A stretch of 64,000 bases of DNA from Cyanoderma ruficeps (GCA_008694505.1 VZDJ01000052.1:6718679-6782678), one strand, 5' to 3'; shown: positions 39,417-49,947, counted from the stretch's first letter. A program made the numbers and translations. Notes: generated by a model from the sequence alone, not told the origin.

Positions 39417-41423
39417 GTAGCAGAGGGGACTTGTAAAGCACTTTGTAACTTCATGCAATGAGATGGATGAAGCAAACCCAGTGCTGTCCTACTTATTTCA
39501 TGTACCAAGGTGTCAGATTATACTCTTTCTCTGACCCAGAGATGGGGCAACTGAGAGGGGTTTTAAAAACTTTTATTCCATTTTCAGTCTCATGTGAAGG
39601 GTGAGACAGTACAGATGTTACAATTCACGCCATCACAATCAGAAGCCAAATTATTTCCTAATTACCTTACATTATAAGCGTTTCTTGGCCTTTTTGCCAC
39701 ACAACGCTGTTGATGCCTTAAAGCCAATCATCTAAAATTACCCCTCGTGGGACCTACTACAATGCACCTTTCACAGTTCTATTTCTCCAAACCATCTAGC
39801 CTTATTTGCAAGGCCATCCTTTGAAACTTGTTTCCAGTTCCATTTCTCTCTCAACAATATCTGTCCTATTCCATGGAATTTCGAAGTCAGCATTTCTTAT
39901 CTCAAAGTTTGCATACATATATATACTGTGTGAGCCTTCTGTCAGGCTTTGAGAATTCTCTACAAATCCATTTCCCACACCAAGGTGCTGGGGAAGGGCA
40001 GGCCCTCTGTAGGTCAGCACTCTGTAATTTCTCTGGTTTGAATTGTCCCAGGTTCATTTTCACTCTGAAGCGCCACGTAATATTATTTTTAGCTAACAAC
40101 ACGCTCATAAAAATGAGTGGGTTTTATTTCTGCACGGAAACACCGAACCGCTTTCTCAAGGAGGATTTTGGGCATACACTCAAAATGCGAGGAAGCTCAG
40201 AAACAACACGGTGGTGGTTCACTCACTTGAGCAGAAGAGATGAACAGAAGGGTGCAATTGCTAAATAACTGCGTATCAGCAAGTCTTTCCTAAATCACTG
40301 CACCCGGTGAATATTTCAGGGTGATCCAGTGGTCATGGTCATCAAAACTGCCATAACTGCAGGCTCCTGTGCAGCAGCTGGGTTCCTAGGAGGGTGTGAA
40401 CTAGAGCAATGTGGTGGAAGTGCCTGGAACAACACTGGTGGACACTGACTGAAATATTGGCCTGCAGCTGAAGTCCTGGTGACAGTGAACTGGTCTTCTG
40501 GTAGGAACTTTATTCATAATTTCCTCTTCTCACTTAATTGTGTTTATTTCTATCCCTTTAAGCATGTAGTGTGTTTAGTTTCCCCTGTGTGCATTCTTTA
40601 TTTAAAGAAAGAAGAGTTCAACTGCTAGTCCTTTGTAATGTTAACATTGAGAAAATTGGATGATGCTTCAGTTAAGACAAGAGTCTACTCCATGCATCTC
40701 ATCCTGCCAAAGTTTCCTTGGAATGGTTTATTGTAAGGTTATATTTCCAGGGGAAATGTCTTATTTGTGCTGTGATAGTTGCCTGTTCCTGTTGGTAGCT
40801 TTAAGAAGAATATTTGGAGGTAATATTTGAAGGTAAACAGAGGACTGGAGCAGACCACTATGTTAGATTTCTTTATGAAGTTTATGGTAAACTTGAATTT
40901 ATTTATGTGGGGGGTGTATTTTTGTGGGGTGTGTATCTGAGAATATTTGGTTGACGTGGTGAAAGATCCAGAGCAAGGTCAATTCTGTGTCACCACCTAC
41001 AGATCTCCACCTGATGGGCCACAAGGTGAGCTGCCTGCTCAGGGTGGGATTGTCAGTCTCTTCCACGTGGTAAATTTTTAGCTATTGTTATTACATACTT
41101 ATGCAGCTCCTTAAGGGTAAGGAGAGATATTATGATGCACTTTACATAAAAATGAAACGAATGGAGTTGCACCTGTATCAGCTGTGAGAAGGATCATAGA
41201 TTAAACTTCTTCCCATTCCATTCCATGGGAGGGGTGTGACCTTGCAGGCTTGCAGGGTTACAAGTTCCAGGTTTTGGTTACAGGAGGTCCAGGTTTCTGA
41301 TGAAGTATCTGGGGACAGCTCTTTAGGACTGGCTTTGCTCTGGTGGGCAAGAAGGAGTGTCTTTATGCATTATCCTAGTCTGAACTGAGCTACAGTTCAA
41401 GTTATCGTTTGCTTCTTATGTGG
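39417..41423. other. Unique sequence, no gene seen
   Basis: No gene or transposon was recognised. A 146-codon plus-strand frame at 39828-40268 has no recognisable domain and overlaps minus-strand open frames. Confidence 0.5.
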
Positions 41424-41605
41424 TGAAAAAACCCCAACATTAAAAAAAAAACGAAAAACCCAAAAAAATGCACAAAAACCCCCAAACCAAAACCAAAAAA
41501 CCAAACAAAACAACCCCCCTCCCACACACACACACAGAGAAAAAAAAAAAACACACACCAAAAAAAAGAAACCAAAAACAAACAATACAAACAAAACACT
41601 ACCAA
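41424..41605 (+). repeat. A/C-rich low-complexity tract
   Basis: About 180 bp composed almost entirely of A and C, including short C-runs, (CA)n near 41524-41535 and A-runs. The minus strand is therefore a G/T tract, which produces the artificial Phe/Val/Cys/Gly-rich frames there. It is probably an expanded simple repeat. Confidence 0.85.
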
Positions 41606-42020
41606 AGAAGAAGCAGCATGCCACAGAGGTAACTTCTTAAATTCACTGATTTGCTTTTTTAAACCACTGCAATTTTTAACATCGAATTTCAGTGTTCTTA
41701 GTCATGACTTATTAAGTCTTCACTGTGCCACATTATGTCCAAGCAGGTCTTTTGTTGGCAATCTGCTAGAGTCACAAGAAGAGAAGATTTTATCCCTTTT
41801 ATCTTAGGAAAAGAATACCATCACCATCTCCAAACTCAAATACGTATGAATAAACTTTACCAATTTTTTTTTTCAAGTTGGGGATAGATGGGAAAGAAGA
41901 GAAAAAAAAGAACATCAGCAGGAACACAAAAAATTTCACAATTCATACAATCATCGTGGCTTATTAATGATAAAATATTATTGTATAATTGAAACATTAT
42001 TTTAAAATAATACAATATTA
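41606..42020. other. AT-rich unique sequence, no gene seen
   Basis: No gene or recognisable element apart from a T-run at about 41864-41874. Confidence 0.55.
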
Positions 42021-42150
42021 AGGGGTTGGAATGGTGAAGATCATCCAGTCTCAACTCCCCTGACATGTGCAGACATCTCCCATTAGAGAAGTTTGCTCAA
42101 GGCCCATCCAACCTGGCTTGAACATTGCCAGGGACACCCCCAGGCAACTT
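42021..42150 (-). mobile_element. CR1 LINE 3'-end fragment (antisense)
   Basis: The plus strand reads GGGGTTGGAATGGTGAAGAT, CATCCAGTCTCAACTCCCCTG, then GTTTGCTCAAGGCCCATCC and AACCTGGCTTGAACATTGCC. This is the familiar antisense wording of the avian CR1 3' region (ggttggaagggacc...gatcatc.agt.caac...cccatccaacctggccttgaa). The element therefore lies on the minus strand. Only about 130 bp of the 3' part remains, and the octamer tail on the plus-strand left side is not recognisable. Confidence 0.75.
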
Positions 42151-42159
42151 GTGTGTATG

Positions 42160-42226
42160 TTCATATATATATAATGTATATATGTTACATATATTATATA
42201 TACATGAACATATATATATATATGTG
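42160..42226. repeat. TA-rich repeat with imperfect hairpin
   Basis: Alternating TA/CATA sequence in which GTTCATATATATATAATG near 42158 is roughly mirrored by CATATATTATATATACATGAAC-like sequence ending about 42210, then (TA)n to about 42222. The two halves can pair into a long AT-rich hairpin. The 60-codon Tyr/Ile-rich open frame over it is an artefact. It lies immediately beside the CR1 fragment. Confidence 0.7.
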
Positions 42227-44514
42227 CTCTTCAAAATTCAAAATTCAGTTCCAATATATGAGGCATAGCTGTTGATTTTAGAAAAAATATTAGAAAAAAT
42301 ATTATGAAACACTTAAAAAAATAACACTCAAACATTTAGAATAGAATGTACAATAGGTTTTTCAGTTAAGTCTCTCTATTCAGAAGCTCACCTCAGTTTA
42401 TAAAGAATTTGATCTACTAGAAATATGCCTGAGAGCGCTGAAATTCCATCCCCTTCTTCCCAGAGGAGAGAGCAATTAAAACAGATGAGCAGTCTTTCAC
42501 TCAGAAATGGTCTTGCTCAGGTCCTCAGGACAGTTACAAAGTCTTACTCTCTGTGTGAGTGAGGCCAAAGTGGTTATCTTGGAAATCTGAATGTGATTTT
42601 AATTATGGCTTTTATTACTGGAGCAGCTGTAACCGAGATTTTAACAGTCAATTATATATGGAGCTTTATTGGCAAAGGGTGTTTAATATTAAACAATCAC
42701 TGCTAACCATGAACATACCTGATATAATAATGAACTTTATTTCAAAGATCAGCAAGAGATAAAGGAGTTAAATTTAGCTGTACAGTCTGTAACAATAGCA
42801 TGAGGGAATACCGTGAATTCATTTTATTTGGAAACAGAAAACTCTGGATGTTGTTAGATTATCTTTTCGAGAGCATAAAGTAAATGTTTGGTAACCAGAG
42901 ATTTGTATTGCTAGAGAGAATCACTTTCACTAAAGCTACAGTAACCAAAATGTTTAAATGTGCAGGGCTGAGCTGTCAAAGCACGTAACAACATCTTTAA
43001 ATAAAATGGAAGCTGCTGGAGCTGCCTTTATCTGTGTCCTCCTCTGACAACCGCTTAAGGTTCAATTCTGTTCCCAGTGAAGTGGGGGAAGAATCTCCTG
43101 GTAACCTGAAATGATTCATGGCACGGACCTTACCAGGGGGAAAAAAAAAGGGGAAGTCTCGAAGCACCAAGAGAAGTGTGCTGCTGTCCCCCAGCACGTG
43201 GGTTATTTATACCTGTGCTGAGCAGCACTGCCAGCCCACAGCATTCATAATTGTGCCTTGAGCCACTTGCAAGGGCCATGTCAAAGACAAAAAGCTTTAA
43301 TCTCTCCTCAGGAGATTTTTTTTTTTTTCCAATCTTCAGGTTCTAAGTCACAGGACATCTTTGGCAGCTATAATACTTAGATTTTTTCAGCTTAACTAAA
43401 GGCTCAGAAAACCTCTTGCACTATTTTTAGTTTATTTTAATTGAAGCTGACTATCTCTGATAACCAATATCAGGCTACCAAATCAAAAAGGGCTCGTGTG
43501 GCAAAACCTGCCCCGACCCCACAGCTAAGAAACATCTAGAAAGTCAGTGCTGGCTAGGCCACATGCCTGGGATAGCAGGGTTTGTTTGCTGGTTGGGGTT
43601 TTTTAATTTTAAATTTATATTTGTGTCAATGGCCTGTTTGGCCTAAAGAAGGAGTCCTGCTGCAAGCAAGCATGAGATGGGAAAGAAGAGGAAAAACCTT
43701 CTTTTGGTGAAGTGGCTGTGAAGTGCAGGGACAAGGCAGGCTGCACCCATCCTGCAGGCCACACTTTCAAACTTGCAGAACAAGCTACATCTTTTCACTC
43801 CCATTTTTTTTTGATTCTCAGAGTCTAAACTAGGAGATGGCATTTTTTATTTAAATTTGTGCTACAGTCTTTCTCCTCAGTCCCATTATTCAGATTGCCT
43901 CTGTCTGGGCCTGGTGGACCAATATTCTGCAAGCAATGTTTTTCTCAGTGTGTAGACTGAAATGCTCCAACCAGAGCTCCCCCCCTCACTTCTCAGTTTC
44001 CAAAATGCAGCTCAAATTCTTAATTAGGTAACCTGAACTTCTCCCTAATCTGCGTGTCAGCGTGTATGGATGTAATGGACATGTCAGTGCTGTGTACACT
44101 AACACTTTTAAATCATATAATGAGCCTGTTCACCAGAAGAATAAACACACAGGGCAATTTAACTGCAGACTGGGGGGGATACCTAGAGGAATGTTGGCTG
44201 AAAGGTTATCTACTATGTAAAAGCAGATCTTTCCTTTTGCAGATTTTGGGGCTGATCTGTAGCAATGGCATTCTCCTTAATTTTGAGAACGGTTCGTCTA
44301 ACTGTTTGAGTGGCAGGGGGAGAGGAAGAGAAATTGAGGGAATTTCTTCTTGCAAGCACTTTTCAGTCCTTAAGAGGCTTTTGTGCTGCCCGTGCAAGCC
44401 CACAATTGGATATCGCAGAACACAGGGCTTTTATGCAGAGAAAAGGATTATGAAAAAACCCCAAAGGTGTGAAATGTAACAAAAGGCAATGTTTGGAATG
44501 GCACTGTCAGGAGA
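42227..44514. other. Unique sequence, no gene seen
   Basis: No gene or transposon was recognised. A tandem pair of TAGAAAAAATAT is at about 42279-42304. A-runs and T-runs are at 43140-43148 and 43316-43328. The long plus-strand frame beginning at 44054 (141 codons, to 44479) has no recognisable domain. Confidence 0.5.
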
Positions 44515-44560
44515 GACAGCTGAAGTCAATGGGAGCTTGATCCATGAAAGCACAGCGGGA
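44515..44560 (+). repeat. Ancient dispersed-repeat remnant (short)
   Basis: CAGCTGAAGTCAATGGGAGC followed by TTGATCCATGAAAGC carries the GAAGTCAATGGGAG core of the same old sauropsid repeat class suspected at 30917 and 31265. The piece is short and identification rests on that core only. Confidence 0.3.
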
Positions 44561-46536
44561 CCATACCATATATAGGAAAGCACAATCTGTCAAAATTAAG
44601 TATGTAGTTTATGGTATGCTTTTTGTTTGAAATAACATATTACCTCCTATTTATAGTAAAGCAGACTAAACAGTTCTATATGTCTGCATTTAAGATTTTT
44701 TTCAGACAGAGAGTAAGGATACCTTTTACCTGGAAATTGTAGAGTCAGAGCTCAGAATTGTTAGCAGTGATAAATGAATACCTGTGATTTTACAGGCATA
44801 TAAATCTCAAGCTTCTGCTTACATAGCCCTGCTCTGTCTGCAGTATTGGCTGCAGCTGAATCTCGCTGCTGGAGGACTACTAGGAAACAAATGAACTTGC
44901 AATGCATAGTATTTTAAAGGAAACTATAAATGGGATAGGTCAAGGACTAGGCATGTAAGCGACAGGGAAAAAAATCTTCCTTTTAGTTTATACAACTCCT
45001 GCTTCCATGTCTGTGCAGATTCCTAATAAGGAATAGTAACTTTTCGAGGCACTAGGCCTGGACATATTTCCTGACCTTATAATTCTCACAGTTCTAGACA
45101 TTCCAAGGTAGGGGGTCATTCAGACAGAGTTGTAATTTCTCGTGCATATTTATTTCCAAAGTATCTTTCGCATAGTTTCCCAGTGAAATCATGTGCTAGG
45201 GCTGGGGAATGCTAAATAGGTTATTTTTCAGTCTTGCATATAAAAGGGCCTGTCAGAGCACACTGTTTTGGACTTCTCAAGTGAAAGTGAGGAAGCCAAA
45301 ACACGATGTGTGGAGCTTGTCCTCCCTAACCCCACGGCGAGCTGTGCTCCCAAACTTCCAACAGGAGGTGACATCAGAGGGTTCAGGAGCTCTGGTTTTG
45401 TTATCAGTGAGGATTTTAATGATCATAAAAGTCCTGAAAGCACACATGGGTCAAGAGGAGCTTGATATAGGCCTTCCCCAAAACCTAGATTTTGTTAACC
45501 CTCTGCTGCTAGGTTTGTGCTCCTTTTCGTCGTGTAAATAAAAACACAACAAATTTTACGGGGGCAAAAGGGTTGCAGAAGCTCAGCCTTTCTGTAAATA
45601 ACCTTAACTGGTTGTGAAAGCACATTTTGAATTCATTTTCCCAGTCCTTCAAGACACATATTTCTTTTCTGAAGTAATTATATTTATCTGATCAAAGAAT
45701 TAGATACACCAGGGACCCAGCCAAGACCTCGTGAATTTTGAATATTCATTTCTCATAATCCATTGGCTGAGCAGCAACCAGAAGTTATCTGCTGTCTGAA
45801 AGGGGTTTACACAAGGTATTTGTCTGGCCATTTTCAAAAACAAGAGCCTCTGCTAAAAGTCTTGCAGATAATGTATTTGTCAAGGAGAGGCTGAACTTGA
45901 GCTGGAAGAGTTTGCCCACAGTGCTGTGCAAACCCTGCTCAGAGCAGCTGTAAGGAAAGTTAGTCAGACCTCAGCTTTTATCTAGGGGTGTCTAACTAAT
46001 CTAAATTGAAATGTGGGTACTTTTCCTTCTGAACTCAAAATGCATGCAATACGTTTGGGACTGAAGGTTTCAAAGTCTCGTTGAAAAGCAAGTGTAGACT
46101 ACACGCTTACAAAAATTCCTGGGGAAAAAAAGATAAATAAAACCTTTTCCTAAGATTTTGAAAAGAATGACAAGGGGGAAGATCCTGTGGAAATTGGGAT
46201 TGTTCTCGCAGATTGCTGGTGACAGTAAGTAACATGGTATAAAACTCCAGTTAGGCTGCAAAATGACATATGGAGACAATTTCTGCCTCAGCTATATTTT
46301 ACCTTCCCCTTTGATCTGATGGGAACAGTGCATGGATACTGAGACAGAGCTTGGTCTACAGTATCCTGTTGGCTTTTGTGCACGGGAAGAAGTTTGGAAT
46401 TAGCTAGGTTGACACAAGCTGCTGTAACTGAGAGGGTAAGATGGTGCAATGAGCCTGATTTAGGCACGTGGAGGGACAGCTACAAGGTGATATGAGTGAA
46501 ATGCATTAAGTGCTGCCTTTTTTGCCTTTATCATTC
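44561..46536. other. Unique sequence, no gene seen
   Basis: No gene or transposon was recognised. A 110-codon plus-strand frame at 45209-45541 is unrecognised. Confidence 0.5.
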
Positions 46537-46645
46537 AGAGAATCACTGAAATGTAAGACTGGAAGGAAACTCCATAGGCCATATATCCTGTTCTCCTGCT
46601 CAAAGCCAAGATCAATTATACAGCCATCCCTGGCAGCCATTTAAG
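46537..46645 (-). mobile_element. Old CR1 LINE 3'-end fragment (antisense)
   Basis: The plus strand reads AGAATCACTGAAATGTAAGA, CTGGAAGGAAACTCC, then CTCAAAGCCAAGATCAATTA and ACAGCCATCCCTGGCAG. This follows the older sauropsid CR1 antisense 3' wording (agaatcatagaat..ggctggaagggacctc...caggatcaattat...ccatcc.tgacag). The element is on the minus strand. It is diverged and short, so subfamily cannot be assigned. Confidence 0.6.
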
Positions 46646-46722
46646 TAAAATATGACCGGAATGGAGAGATATTCTTTATATTTAGAAGCGGTAATACTGC
46701 CAGCACAGTGAGTTTCTTACCT

Positions 46723-47009
46723 CCTGGAAAAAAAGAAAAAAAGGGGAAAAAAAGAAAAAAAAANNNNNNNNNNNNNNNNNNNNNNNNNNNNNNNNNNNNN
46801 NNNNNNNNNNNNNNNNNNNNNNNNNNNNNNNNNNNNNNNNNNNNNNNNNNNNNNNNNNNNNNNNNNNNNNNNNNNNNNNNNNNNNNNNNNNNNNNNNNNN
46901 NNNNNNNNNNNNNNNNNNNNNNNNNNNNNNNNNNNNNNNNNNNNNNNNNNNNNNNNNNNNNNNNNNNNNNNNNNNNNNNNNNNNNTTAAAAAAAAAAAAA
47001 AAAAAAAAA
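46723..47009. other. Assembly gap flanked by A-rich sequence
   Basis: 46764-46985 is 222 undetermined bases. It is preceded by an A-rich AAAAAGAAAAAAAGGGG-type tract from 46728 and followed by a pure A-run at 46988-47009. The gap almost certainly spans a homopolymer or A-rich simple repeat that could not be resolved, so its stated length may not be real. The open frame at 46708-46989 is an artefact of Ns. Confidence 0.9.
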
Positions 47010-48136
47010 GCTGTGAGTTTTTATCTTTGAGCTTTGAAATTGCCTGGTGACTCTTTCAAAGGTTACAAGTGAAAGGCTTGCCCCTCTTTAATTACTATCA
47101 GAGATGTGTGTATATGTGTGTGTGTGTGCGTATTTGCTTCCACAGCATTGTTTTTATTCCCCCTGGAAAAAAAAAAAAACCACAATAATTTTAGTATTCT
47201 TTTAAAAAATAAGTTTTTTAGTGTCTAAAGGAGAGAGAGAGAACAAACAGGATTGCACTTCATATCTATAGGGATCCTGCTTGCCTCTGCTCTACTCTTA
47301 TCACTCCCTGAATGACTCGCAATTCATTTTTTGAAAGCCAGCCCACTTCATTTGACTTTTGTCAGAGCTGCAGTTTTCTCTGCTGTACTTTTAAGTGTAA
47401 ACACTGCAATTGTTTTCAGAGTGTTATTGGTCATTTATTTTATCAATCTAATATTCTTATATTCTTATATTATGCTTATATCCTTACAACCACTATTAAC
47501 TGTTTGGGGTCATTTCGTATTTGTACCCCAGAAAACTGCTCCCAGTGTTATTACTTATTGGTCATAATCAATTAGGGAAGTTTTTAGGCTATGGCAGTCT
47601 TATATAAATACACTGGCAAAGTTCACCTCCTATGATTTCTGACAATTAAATTGTTCTGTCACTTTGGGACCTTCATTAATCTCAACTTGTCATCCTTGTT
47701 TATGCAGGTTATAATGGCCTGTGTGTGTAAGTGAAATGAGATGCTAAAAGCCCTTGGCTGTTTAACTCTTTGATGAGAGTCAAGCAGGGATATGATGTTG
47801 AAGGGAAAAGCTGGGGTTGGTTTTTTTCATCCCCCAAAATAGCACTGTGGAAACGATTGCACTGTTCAACAACCAGCCTTCAAATAAGTCAAGCAGGAAT
47901 TTCACAGAGAGGTGAAGGAAACAGTTGACAGTACTGTTGTCACAGTCCTTTATGTGTCTGCGTGAGGACACGGAGAAATAAAGACATGGACAACGTAGAT
48001 TTCTTTCTCTTCCAGGAAAGTGGTATGAAGACATCATGACCCAGCAGAGGAATCTAATGGCCAGAGATTTGCAGATAACCTCGCAGGATCAGTGTGGCTC
48101 AGGTCTCCAAAGTCTCTTGAAACTCAGAGATTTGAC
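47010..48136. other. Unique sequence, no gene seen
   Basis: A (TG)n-like tract lies at 47105-47130, an A-run at about 47168-47179 and a short (GA)n near 47231-47242. ATTCTTAT-type repeats are near 47450-47472. No gene or transposon was recognised. Confidence 0.5.

Positions 48137-48180
<44 letters not shown>
48137..48180 (+). repeat. (ATT)n microsatellite
   Basis: An uninterrupted TAT/ATT trinucleotide array of 44 bp (nearly 15 units). Pure arrays of this length are usually length-polymorphic. It creates the poly-isoleucine stretch in the frame at 48036-48272. Confidence 0.95.
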
Positions 48181-48842
48181 GGCATTTTGATTTGGGTAAT
48201 TCTGGCAGGCTGATTACTTGGGACTGCCTCAGGCACAATTCTGAGGACTTTGAGAAGCAAAAGTCCATTTAAAGAATTTAATTTGCTGATTAAGTTCCTG
48301 GAGGAGTTAATAATTTTCTTCCCTCCTAAATTATCTCCTAGAATTTGAAGAGCTGCTCTGTGATGATTCCAAATTCAGATGGTGGCTTACTATCTTCTGC
48401 TCTTTTCTTCATCTTTTAAGGTCTTAAACGACTTTTAGAGTGGTCACTGCAGCAGCAGCAGTCACTTATATCATCCTCAAGCAGAATTCCTCAGTGATTA
48501 TTCTTTCTAGAATGGTCTCTCACTTTACAGACCTCTGAATCATTATGACATCCTCACCTGGCACCATGCAGGTTACCATTTCTTCCATGAGTTCATGAAA
48601 CCCGGTGTTTCCTCTTGGGCAAGTGCCCACTGAAATTGAAACCCAACCTTAACAGACTTTTGTTCTCATTTGCAGTTAAAATGAGGGGCCAGGTCAAAGG
48701 AAGCAGTGCAGTGTCCTGTGCTGCCAAAGCTGGAGATGGAGCACAGGTCTCCTGACCTGCTCTGAGCCTCCATCCATTCGCAGCTGGCCAAGGTTAAAAA
48801 ATAGGAATAGTCTGGGAGTTATCCATCTCAAATCTAAAAGGA
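48181..48842. other. Unique sequence, no gene seen
   Basis: No gene or recognisable element. It may include more of the LINE whose RT fragment follows, but I cannot see any conserved motif here. Confidence 0.45.
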
Positions 48843-49095
48843 GTGTAATGATATGCTATTCTCTGCACCCTGAGAAACATACGAGTGACATCTTCTCTCA
48901 GAGCACTAATTACCATAATTCTTAGACAAGAAAGAGATCCAGAACACTGCACAAATTATCACCCAATATCTTTAATAAATGTGGATGGTAAGTTACTTGC
49001 AAAGGTGCTGGTTAATAATCTGGAACACACATTCCCAGACCTAATTCATTTCAGTCAGGTGGGATTTATTAAGAATTGTACTGTCATGCAGTAGT
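48843..49095 (+). pseudogene. L1/Tx1-type LINE reverse transcriptase remnant (N-terminal RT motifs)
   Basis: The plus-strand frame from 48852 to the stop at 49092-49094 contains SLRALITIILRQERDPEHC, then NYHPISLINVDGKLLAKVL, then PDLIHFSQVGFIKN. These match, in order and spacing, the L1-clade RT blocks of the form Sxx.AlItlI.K.gkDp..c.nYRPISLlNvDyKilaKvLa.RL...lp.lIh.dQ.GFI. In the next frame upstream, CYSLHPEKHTSDIFSQ gives the preceding block and implies a frameshift near 48890. The match ends after GFIKN, with a stop a few codons later. No endonuclease, catalytic YADD or tail is seen. It is a dead fragment of ORF2, from the segment just before that preserved at 34530-34775. Confidence 0.75.
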
Positions 49096-49356
49096 GTGAG
49101 GCAACTCTTCAGTACAGTTACTTCACAGATCAGCAAAGGAGAAGTACGAAACAGAGACAAGCTGGTTTTGACTTTTCCAAATGTTGGTCTGTGAACATCT
49201 CTTTGACACTGTGCAGTGAAATCCATCAATCTGTTGTAAAAATGCCAATGCCAATGGGTTAATGGCTAGGTTTCCACACAGCTAAGCTACAAAAAGGAGA
49301 AATGGTAGAGCTGCTCTCCCATTTCTGTTGGATCCACAGTTCACATCATAACTGTG
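49096..49356. other. Unclassified spacer
   Basis: No recognisable motif follows the RT remnant up to the LTR. VRQLFSTVTSQISKGEV in one frame just downstream (about 49098-49148) is weakly like the next L1 block but too uncertain to claim. Confidence 0.4.
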
Positions 49357-49362
49357 TTTCTC
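49357..49362 (+). repeat. 5' target-site duplication TTTCTC
   Basis: TTTCTC directly precedes the TG of LTR copy B and is repeated exactly at 49942-49947 after its CA end. A 6-bp duplication is the signature of class II/ERVK-type integrases. Confidence 0.85.
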
Positions 49363-49531
49363 TGTAAGAGAAGGGGATACAGGTGACCTGGCCCCTGATA
49401 AATAACAGCTGTGTTAATTACCAATACAGCCTTGCCTCTGATGAATCATAGCTGTATCTAATAAAGATAAGTGTGATGAAAGGGAGTGGGTTGGCTGGTG
49501 ATGGGGAACCATGGAGATCATGAAGGAGGAG

Positions 49532-49581
49532 GAACCTTGAGGAAGGGGAACTTTGAGGAAGAAGGAACTTTGAGGAAGAAG
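49532..49581 (+). repeat. 17-bp tandem units inside LTR copy B
   Basis: GAACTTTGAGGAAGAAG occurs exactly twice in a row (49548-49564 and 49565-49581), preceded by a variant GAACCTTGAGGAAGGG. Copy A has a single related unit (GAATCTTGAAGAAGAAG). This is a purine-rich expansion in the LTR. Confidence 0.85.
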
Positions 49582-49852
49582 GAACAAGAGGATCATGAAG
49601 AAGAAGGATCCTGAGGAGTGAGAATCCCTGCAGTGAGGTCAGTGTGGGTGTGCAGTCAGAGCCTGTTGTTGGAACCTGCAGTCACAGTCTGGCTGGGTAA
49701 AAGCTGCATTCAGAGTCTGCAAACTCATACCTGCAGTCAGAGTTGAGCAGGAAACAACCAGCAGTCAGAGGCTGCAGGGAAACCTCCAGCAGGAGCTGCT
49801 GCAGCCAGAGTCAGGGAATGGTTGGGGTCAGGATGGCTGAGCTGGGAAGAGG

Positions 49853-49858
49853 AATAAA
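49853..49858 (+). promoter_or_regulatory. LTR polyadenylation signal AATAAA
   Basis: AATAAA 83 bp before the 3' edge of LTR copy B, at the same place as in copy A. Confidence 0.65.
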
Positions 49859-49941
49859 CCAGGGCCCTTTTCATGCTGTGATAAACAAGGAGTCTGTGTC
49901 TCTGCTCATTTCTACCCTCTAACAAGAGGGCTGCTGCAACA

Positions 49942-49947
49942 TTTCTC
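49942..49947 (+). repeat. 3' target-site duplication TTTCTC
   Basis: Exact repeat of 49357-49362, immediately after the CA end of LTR copy B. Confidence 0.85.

Larger units (their letters stand above)
49363..49941 (+). mobile_element. Solo LTR, family 1 (copy B), ERVK-like
   Basis: This 579-bp LTR starts TGTAAGAGAAGGGG and ends GGGCTGCTGCAACA. It is homologous throughout to copy A at 3996-4547 and in the same orientation. Perfect 6-bp flanking duplications (TTTCTC) prove a real integration reduced to a solo LTR. The duplication length supports class II (ERVK-like) rather than ERV1 or ERVL. AATAAA is at 49853-49858. It is 27 bp longer than copy A, mainly because of an extra tandem GAACTTTGAGGAAGAAG unit. 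No internal proviral sequence adjoins it. The frame at 49737-49958 overlapping its 3' part is incidental. Confidence 0.93.

Noticed and set aside
39828..40268. 146-codon plus-strand open frame
   Set aside because: Unrecognised and overlapped by minus frames; nothing supports coding.
41397..41624. Phe/Val/Cys/Gly-rich minus-strand frames
   Set aside because: Translation of the A/C-rich low-complexity tract.
42093..42275. Tyr/Ile-rich plus-strand frame
   Set aside because: Translation of the TA-rich hairpin repeat.
44054..44479. 141-codon plus-strand open frame
   Set aside because: No domain, no splice context, overlapped by an open minus frame.
46708..46989. 93-codon frame
   Set aside because: Mostly undetermined bases in the assembly gap; not a real frame.
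48036..48272. Frame with a long isoleucine run
   Set aside because: Translation of the (ATT)n microsatellite.
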